From Pseudomonas sp. ACM7 (GTDB lineage: Bacteria > Pseudomonadota > Gammaproteobacteria > Pseudomonadales > Pseudomonadaceae), in assembly GCF_004136015.1 (NCBI RefSeq), contig NZ_CP024866.1:4723192-4787191 (forward strand): a stretch of 64,000 nt of DNA, given 5' to 3'. The notes under the pieces were generated by a model. That model made no database searches. It was given only the letters and a program-made list of their open reading frames with translations, and had not been told where the DNA came from. Made by a program: the position numbers and the translations under genes. This document shows, in pieces, positions 59,671 through 64,000 of this stretch (its first letter is position 1; every line of letters starts with the position of its first letter).

Positions 59671-59770
59671 GATTGTCCGACTGGACATGGTGGACTACTG
59701 GCGGTGGGTTGAAACCTGTAAGCGCGAGATCAATCGTCGCATCGAACTCGCCGAGCAAATGAATGGCTAA
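59603..59770 (+). CDS. Tail assembly chaperone, second frame (gpE'-like)
   Basis: The 55-residue region beginning MEETLLQSWDEALLLVLRM and ending WVETCKREINRRIELAEQMN is protein-like, while the same frame upstream is not. It overlaps the last part of the 59356 gene in the +1 (equivalently -2) frame. It may be made by programmed frameshifting as in Mu, or from its own ATG with GGGAA upstream. Confidence 0.55.
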   Translation: MEETLLQSWDEALLLVLRMQPSEIVRLDMVDYWRWVETCKREINRRIELAEQMNG

Positions 59771-59990
59771 TCACGACCACTAGTCCGATCACCACTCCCG
59801 CCAACATCGCGCCGCCCGCTGCAACAGGGGCGGCTGCTAGGGCCAGCAATGGCAGACCCAGACAAAACATCAGAACCGCTGCCCACACTGGCAGGCTCGT
59901 CAAGCAGAGCCAGGCAAGCCAGATCACACCGACGCCGATGGCCAGTGCATAGAGGATTTTAGCGGTGCGTAAAGCGGTCTTCTCAAACAT
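59730..59990 (-). CDS. Small membrane protein antisense in the tail operon, 86 aa
   Basis: Leftward gene between the chaperone and tape measure genes. The product has a basic N-terminus (MFEKTALRTAKILYALA) and about three hydrophobic segments (IGVGVIWLAWLCLTSLPVWA, VLMFCLGLPLLALAAAPVA, GAMLAGVVIGLVVVISHSFA). No good ribosome binding site is seen. It could be a moron acting on the host membrane. Confidence 0.5.
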   Translation of the reverse strand: MFEKTALRTAKILYALAIGVGVIWLAWLCLTSLPVWAAVLMFCLGLPLLALAAAPVAAGGAMLAGVVIGLVVVISHSFARRVRCDD

Positions 59991-60009
59991 GCTCACAGCG
60001 TAGCAAATT

Positions 60010-62535
60010 ATGGCTAATGAAGTTCTGGTTGGACTAAAGATCGGCGCCGCTGTATCGGGCAGTCTGAGTGCTGCATTCGGTTCGGCCAAATCCACCGTGC
60101 AGCAACTTGGTCGTGCTACTGATGGATTGACGGCCAAACAGAAACTCATCGGTACCGAGCTGGTGGCATCCCTGGCGCGTGGCGGCACCGGCATCGAGCG
60201 CATGCGTCGGCAGTACGACCAGGTCGGCCGCACCATTGATCAACTCAAGGTTAAGCAAGACCGTCTCAACACCAGCATCGCCAGGGGTGAAACCCTCAAA
60301 AACAAACGGGGTGAGCTGCGTGGCCAGGCCATGGAAACGGCTGGAACAGCGGCTGTAATTGGTGCGCCAGTTGTCCAGTCGATGCGGACGGCCATCGACT
60401 TCAAAGACAAAACTAATGACATCGCAATCACTGGCGGCTTCAATGCAGAAGAGGAAACGCAGCTCGGCAATGTAATGAGAGGCGCCGCACTCAAGTGGAA
60501 TCAAACTCAAACTGAAGTCGCTGCTGGCACAGCAGTGTTAATCGCAGGTGGGGTCTCCAGTGCCAAGGAGCTTGCTGCATACGCACCGGTCATGGCCAAA
60601 GCAGCTACCGCCACCCGTGCCAGCATGGATGACCTCGGCTCTGTAGCCATCGCGTTGAATGACAACCTCGGTATCGGCGCCGCAGGACTTGAACGCTCAA
60701 TGAACATGCTGGCCTTTGCCGGCAAAAGCGGTCAGTTCGAACTGGCGGACATGGCCAAATGGCTGCCGCAACTTACGCCCCAGTTTGCAGCCCTTGGTGT
60801 GACTGGTGAGCGGGCAGTCGCCGAAATCGGTGCTTCTCTACAGATCGCCCGACGAGGTGCTGGCAGTAACGATGAAGCGGCCAACAACTTCAAAAACTTT
60901 TTATCGAAAATAACTGCACCAGACACCCTTAAAGCGTTTGAAAAGTCTGGTATCGATCTTAAAAGCAGCATGAAGAATTTGGTCAGCGAGGGGCTTTCTC
61001 CCGCTGAGGCAATGATAAAAATCCTGACTACTCATCTCGGCACCAAAGCTCCCGCAGCTGCTGCCGAGTACGGAAAAGCGCTTGATCTTAAAGACGATAA
61101 AGAGCGCCAGACTGCGTTAGCTCGATTGGATGAGGCTTACAAATTAGGTGAGCTGTTTGCTGACCAGCAGGTACTTTCATTTATTCGCCCTGCGTTGGCT
61201 AATCAGAAGGATCTTAGTGGTATCCAGAATGGTAGTAAGGACGCAGCCGATAAGGGTGTGCTCGATACCGACTGGAAAAAACGGATGGAGAGCCCGAAGG
61301 AGCAGCTAAAAGCGCTGACGATCAATCTTTCGGAGATAGGAATAACCATCGGCAGCACGTTGTTGCCAGCACTCGTCGAAGTTACACAAGCTGTCATCCC
61401 AGTGATGCAGTCATTCGCCACCTGGGCCGGTGAGAATCCTGCGCTTATCAAAGGTGTCATCGGCCTGGTCGGTGGCCTGTTGCTCGGCAAGATGGCCTTC
61501 ATCGGCGCTGCCTACGGGGCCAACCTGGTGCTTTCGCCCTTCGTGGCCATGAGCACCACCATCACAACACTGTCCTCTAAATGGACCTTGCTGCGCGGCA
61601 TGTGGCAGATGGGTAAGTTTGCCCCCCTTATCAATGGTATGAGCAAAGGTGCCGGAGCCGTGAAATGGCTGGCTCGGGGTAGCGTTGCACTTGGCCAAGC
61701 GCTGGGCGGGAAGTTACTTTTCGGTCTGCGCGTTGCAGGCCAAGCGATTCTGTGGCTGGGTCGAGCCTTGATGATGAACCCTATCGGACTGCTGATCACG
61801 GGAATCGCCGTGGCGGCTTACCTGATTTATCGCTACTGGGAGCCGATCAAAGGCTTTTTCGCCGGTTTGTGGACGGAGATCAAGGCCGGCTTCAGCGGTG
61901 GTCTCTCAGGCATTTTGGGGTTGATGGCTAACTTCTCTCCGGTCGGCATGTTCTACAGAGCCTTTGCCGGAGTGATGAGTTACTTCGGAATTGAACTGCC
62001 GGGCAAGTTCACCGAGTTCGGCGGCATGATCATTGATGGTTTGGTCAATGGCATCAGCAATGCCTTAGGTGCCGCCAAAGAAGCTGTCGTCGGTGTCGGG
62101 ACTTCGGTCAAAGGCTGGTTTACCGAGACGCTCGGCATCCAGTCTCCAAGCCGAGTGTTCATGGGCTATGGCGCCAACATCAGCGAAGGCGCCGCTATTG
62201 GTATCAGTGCGCAGTCAGATCTGGTCCGAAAAGCGGCACTGGGCATGGCTGAACAATCGGGTGTCGACCTTGCGTCGCCGAATCCGGCTGATGTCTCCAG
62301 GGCGAGCATGATGGGGAACGCTGGAGGCGCATCTGCTGGAATGGGTTCCGGCATGGGCGGCGGCCCAAGCTTCACTTTCTCCCCGCAAATCAACGTACCT
62401 GGTGGTGCGGAAATACAGCAGCAAGTTCAACAAGGGCTGCAGGCCGGCTATGTCGAATTCACGCGGATGATGGATCGCTACATGCACGACAAGCGCCGCC
62501 GTAGCTATGGCCCATCTGATGAGGGGATCGCCTGA
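60010..62535 (+). CDS. Tail tape measure protein
   Basis: The 841-residue protein sets tail length. It has the TP901-type core (MRTAIDFKDKTNDIAITGGF, LASMDDLGSVAIALNDNL-like, TRASMDDLGS), a central membrane-like stretch (GVIGLVGGLLLGKMAFIGAA, LMMNPIGLLITGIAVAAYLI), and a C-terminal GxxxSPSRVF-type segment (LGIQSPSRVFMGYGANISEG). It is before the U-like tail gene. Confidence 0.92.
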   Translation: MANEVLVGLKIGAAVSGSLSAAFGSAKSTVQQLGRATDGLTAKQKLIGTELVASLARGGTGIERMRRQYDQVGRTIDQLKVKQDRLNTSIARGETLKNKRGELRGQAMETAGTAAVIGAPVVQSMRTAIDFKDKTNDIAITGGFNAEEETQLGNVMRGAALKWNQTQTEVAAGTAVLIAGGVSSAKELAAYAPVMAKAATATRASMDDLGSVAIALNDNLGIGAAGLERSMNMLAFAGKSGQFELADMAKWLPQLTPQFAALGVTGERAVAEIGASLQIARRGAGSNDEAANNFKNFLSKITAPDTLKAFEKSGIDLKSSMKNLVSEGLSPAEAMIKILTTHLGTKAPAAAAEYGKALDLKDDKERQTALARLDEAYKLGELFADQQVLSFIRPALANQKDLSGIQNGSKDAADKGVLDTDWKKRMESPKEQLKALTINLSEIGITIGSTLLPALVEVTQAVIPVMQSFATWAGENPALIKGVIGLVGGLLLGKMAFIGAAYGANLVLSPFVAMSTTITTLSSKWTLLRGMWQMGKFAPLINGMSKGAGAVKWLARGSVALGQALGGKLLFGLRVAGQAILWLGRALMMNPIGLLITGIAVAAYLIYRYWEPIKGFFAGLWTEIKAGFSGGLSGILGLMANFSPVGMFYRAFAGVMSYFGIELPGKFTEFGGMIIDGLVNGISNALGAAKEAVVGVGTSVKGWFTETLGIQSPSRVFMGYGANISEGAAIGISAQSDLVRKAALGMAEQSGVDLASPNPADVSRASMMGNAGGASAGMGSGMGGGPSFTFSPQINVPGGAEIQQQVQQGLQAGYVEFTRMMDRYMHDKRRRSYGPSDEGIA

Positions 62536-63416
62536 TGTTTGCAATCCTGGGTGATATCGAATTCACCGTGGCCGGTGGCATCAGCGGTATGGAGCAAAGC
62601 GGATCGGCCGACTGGGCAGAGCACGCACGTATCCAGGGGAAACCTTTGCTGGAGTGGATCGGTGAAGGTCTGGATGAGTGCAACCTGACCATCGAGCTGC
62701 ACCCGGTCCTGGGCGATCCCGAGGAGCGGTTGCGAACCCTGCGCCTGGCCAAGAGCAAACATGAGCCTCTGGCCTTTGTGATGGGAAGCGGCGAGTACCT
62801 CGGTGCCTACGTCATCACTAACATCTCCAATGCCATCCGCCGCTCAACGGCCGTGGGCCAGATCAAGGCTGCCACTGTTCAGTTAAGCCTGAAGGAATAC
62901 ACTGGGGCATTCACTCGTAAGGTCGCTCGGCCGGGACTGCTCGATTCGGCCTTAAATGGCACAACGGCGGCGGCTGCTGGTAAGCCCGGACTAATCTCGC
63001 GGCTGATGCCATCCCCCAGTACTGTCCAGGCGGTGATTGGTCATGCGAAAACAGCCGGGAACATCCTGAAGGCAGGCCAGAACCTGTATGAAACGGTCAA
63101 GAGCGGCAACGCCTCGATGATCCTCGGTCAAGTTCCGCAATTGCTGGGTGTTACGGCCAGGGCCATTGGACCGCTTCAAGGACTGACGTCAGTGGCCGGG
63201 TTGCTTGATGACGGCGCCGATCTGTCGCGTCTAGGTGAGGACGTATTGGGCAGTGTGATGGGTGCTCGATCAGCCCTCAACCCGGTCGACCTGGGCAACA
63301 TCGTCGACCGGTTCTCCGCGTCCCGCGAGTCGCTTGGCCAGGCGCTCACCACAATGGACGGCTCCCGCATCCGTTTGGCAGGGTTGGCGGCGCAAGTCTT
63401 GACCAGGAGGGCTTAA
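62535..63416 (+). CDS. P2 GpU-like tail protein
   Basis: A 293-residue protein. The first 130 residues match the P2 U family (MFAILGDIEFTVAGGISGME, WAEHARIQGKPLLEWIGEGL, VMGSGEYLGAYVITNISN). The remaining 160 residues are a Gly/Ala/Leu-rich helical extension. U is a tail completion protein. The stop shares a base with the X-like start (TAATG). Confidence 0.85.
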   Translation: MFAILGDIEFTVAGGISGMEQSGSADWAEHARIQGKPLLEWIGEGLDECNLTIELHPVLGDPEERLRTLRLAKSKHEPLAFVMGSGEYLGAYVITNISNAIRRSTAVGQIKAATVQLSLKEYTGAFTRKVARPGLLDSALNGTTAAAAGKPGLISRLMPSPSTVQAVIGHAKTAGNILKAGQNLYETVKSGNASMILGQVPQLLGVTARAIGPLQGLTSVAGLLDDGADLSRLGEDVLGSVMGARSALNPVDLGNIVDRFSASRESLGQALTTMDGSRIRLAGLAAQVLTRRA

Positions 63417-63622
63417 TGTTTATTCCCCATATCACCACCGATGGCGAGCGTTGGGACCAGTTGGCATGGCGATACTACGGTGATGCTCATCGGTATTTGC
63501 CGATCGTAGAGGCCAACTCCCATGTGCCGATTACCGCCGCTTTACCAGCAGGTTTGACCTTGGCCATTCCCGTACTTGAACCCGTGGCCACCACTGAGGA
63601 TCTTCCACCATGGATGCGATGA
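63416..63622 (+). CDS. P2 GpX-like tail protein (LysM-type)
   Basis: The 68-residue protein has a LysM-like motif (TTDGERWDQLAWRYYGDAHR ... IVEANSHVPITAALPAGLTL) as in tail protein X, a small baseplate or tail component. It overlaps the D-like gene by 13 bases. Confidence 0.88.
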   Translation: MFIPHITTDGERWDQLAWRYYGDAHRYLPIVEANSHVPITAALPAGLTLAIPVLEPVATTEDLPPWMR

Positions 63623-64000
63623 TCCCCAAGCAAGTACCGGAAGCTCGCTTCGTGCTGGCCTATCAGCAGAGCAACATCACCCGAAACGTCAGCCAGCACT
63701 TGATCTCTTTGTCTTACACCGACTATCTCACAGGCCAGGCTGACAGTCTGGAGGTCGAACTGGAGGACACCGAGGGTAAGTGGCGTGATGGCTGGTATCC
63801 AGGGCATGGCGACAGCTTGACCCTGTCCATTGGCTGGGAAGGCGAGCCGCTACGCGCCCTTGGCCGGTTTGAGATCGATGAGGTAGAGCTTAATTGCCCG
63901 CCCTCGACGATCACCATTCATGGCTTGGCCACCGGTATTAAGGCGGCATTGCGGACCACCGAACACCACGCTTATGAAAACACCACCCTGGATGCCGTGG
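63610..64000 (+). CDS. P2 late control D-like protein, N-terminal part (cut by window end)
   Basis: The 130 residues visible (MDAMIPKQVPEARFVLAYQQ, LTGQADSLEVELEDTEGKW, EGEPLRALGRFEIDEVELN) match the phage late control D / gpD family, a baseplate hub protein like T4 gp27. The frame is open to the last base. It starts within the X-like gene. Confidence 0.9.
   Translation, partial: MDAMIPKQVPEARFVLAYQQSNITRNVSQHLISLSYTDYLTGQADSLEVELEDTEGKWRDGWYPGHGDSLTLSIGWEGEPLRALGRFEIDEVELNCPPSTITIHGLATGIKAALRTTEHHAYENTTLDAV

Larger units (their letters stand above)
34615..64000. mobile_element. Mu-like prophage (left end to beyond the window)
   Basis: Gene content is Mu-type: DDE transposase A, ATPase B, GemA, Mor, repressor, portal, F-like and G-like head proteins, protease, sheath, tube and tape measure, then P2-like U, X and D genes. 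The early genes run leftward from the central repressor and the late genes rightward, as in BcepMu and B3. The left end is placed at TGTTTAGGACTG (34615) because the toxin linker ends there and phage-like non-coding sequence begins; the exact base is not proven. The right end is outside the window. Confidence 0.85.

Overview
The window comes from a fluorescent Pseudomonas (P. fluorescens group). It has high GC, paired Pseudomonas REP elements built on GCGAGCAAGCCCGC, a typical spermidine synthase / RraB / beta-oxidation gene set, and Pseudomonas-type small hypothetical genes. It divides into chromosomal backbone and two mobile elements.

Backbone 1 (1-14187). It holds the 3' part of speE, a small conserved gene and an RNase E inhibitor (rraB-like). 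A three-gene operon follows (circularly permuted ATP-grasp, alpha-E protein, transglutaminase) behind a very good sigma-54 promoter. Next come a cytochrome c, a 31-residue membrane peptide, a thiolase plus FadB-like multifunctional enzyme pair, a glutamine amidotransferase, CorA, a PlsC-type acyltransferase, a crotonase, a GTG-start 49-residue gene and tRNA-Ser(GGA).

Integrative element (14174-29085, about 14.9 kb). It is inserted at the 3' end of tRNA-Ser. A 14-bp piece of the tRNA end (CTCCTTCACCGCCA) is repeated at the far side, and matching GCCCATAC arm-type repeats lie just inside both ends. A tyrosine integrase sits at the right end. The cargo is a polyhydroxybutyrate (PHB) locus: phbC, phbA, phbB, the AraC-type regulator phbR, a phasin, a DUF3141-like fragment and a PhaR-like protein lacking its DNA-binding half. 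It also carries a TOTE-type primase-helicase (candidate defence gene) and a truncated DUF3987 protein.

Backbone 2 (29086-34614). It contains a small membrane protein, a serine hydrolase broken by a one-base frameshift, a YbjQ-like protein, a tandem pair of secreted glycine-zipper proteins, two acidic small proteins, and an ADP-ribosyltransferase toxin tail with a likely immunity gene.

Mu-like prophage (about 34615 to beyond 64000). The early genes run leftward (DNA-binding proteins, transposase A, ATPase B, GemA, Mor). The repressor lies in the middle and the late genes run rightward, the BcepMu/B3-type arrangement. The late region has lysis genes with Rz1 nested in Rz, Mu-like head genes, a contractile tail (sheath, tube, tape measure) and P2-like U/X/D genes; the last is cut by the window end. 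Three perfect copies of a 21-bp dyad (TTTAA-N6-TTAAA) stand in front of the lysis, protease/capsid and tail blocks and are the likely late-activator sites. Between the repressor and lysis genes lies a small lysogeny-type cluster in which three proteins share an FHG-containing motif, one with a RHIM-like core (VQIGDNN). This is the best candidate for an undescribed system. The prophage left end appears to lie inside the ADP-ribosyltransferase gene, which stays open in frame across the junction but has no start codon there.
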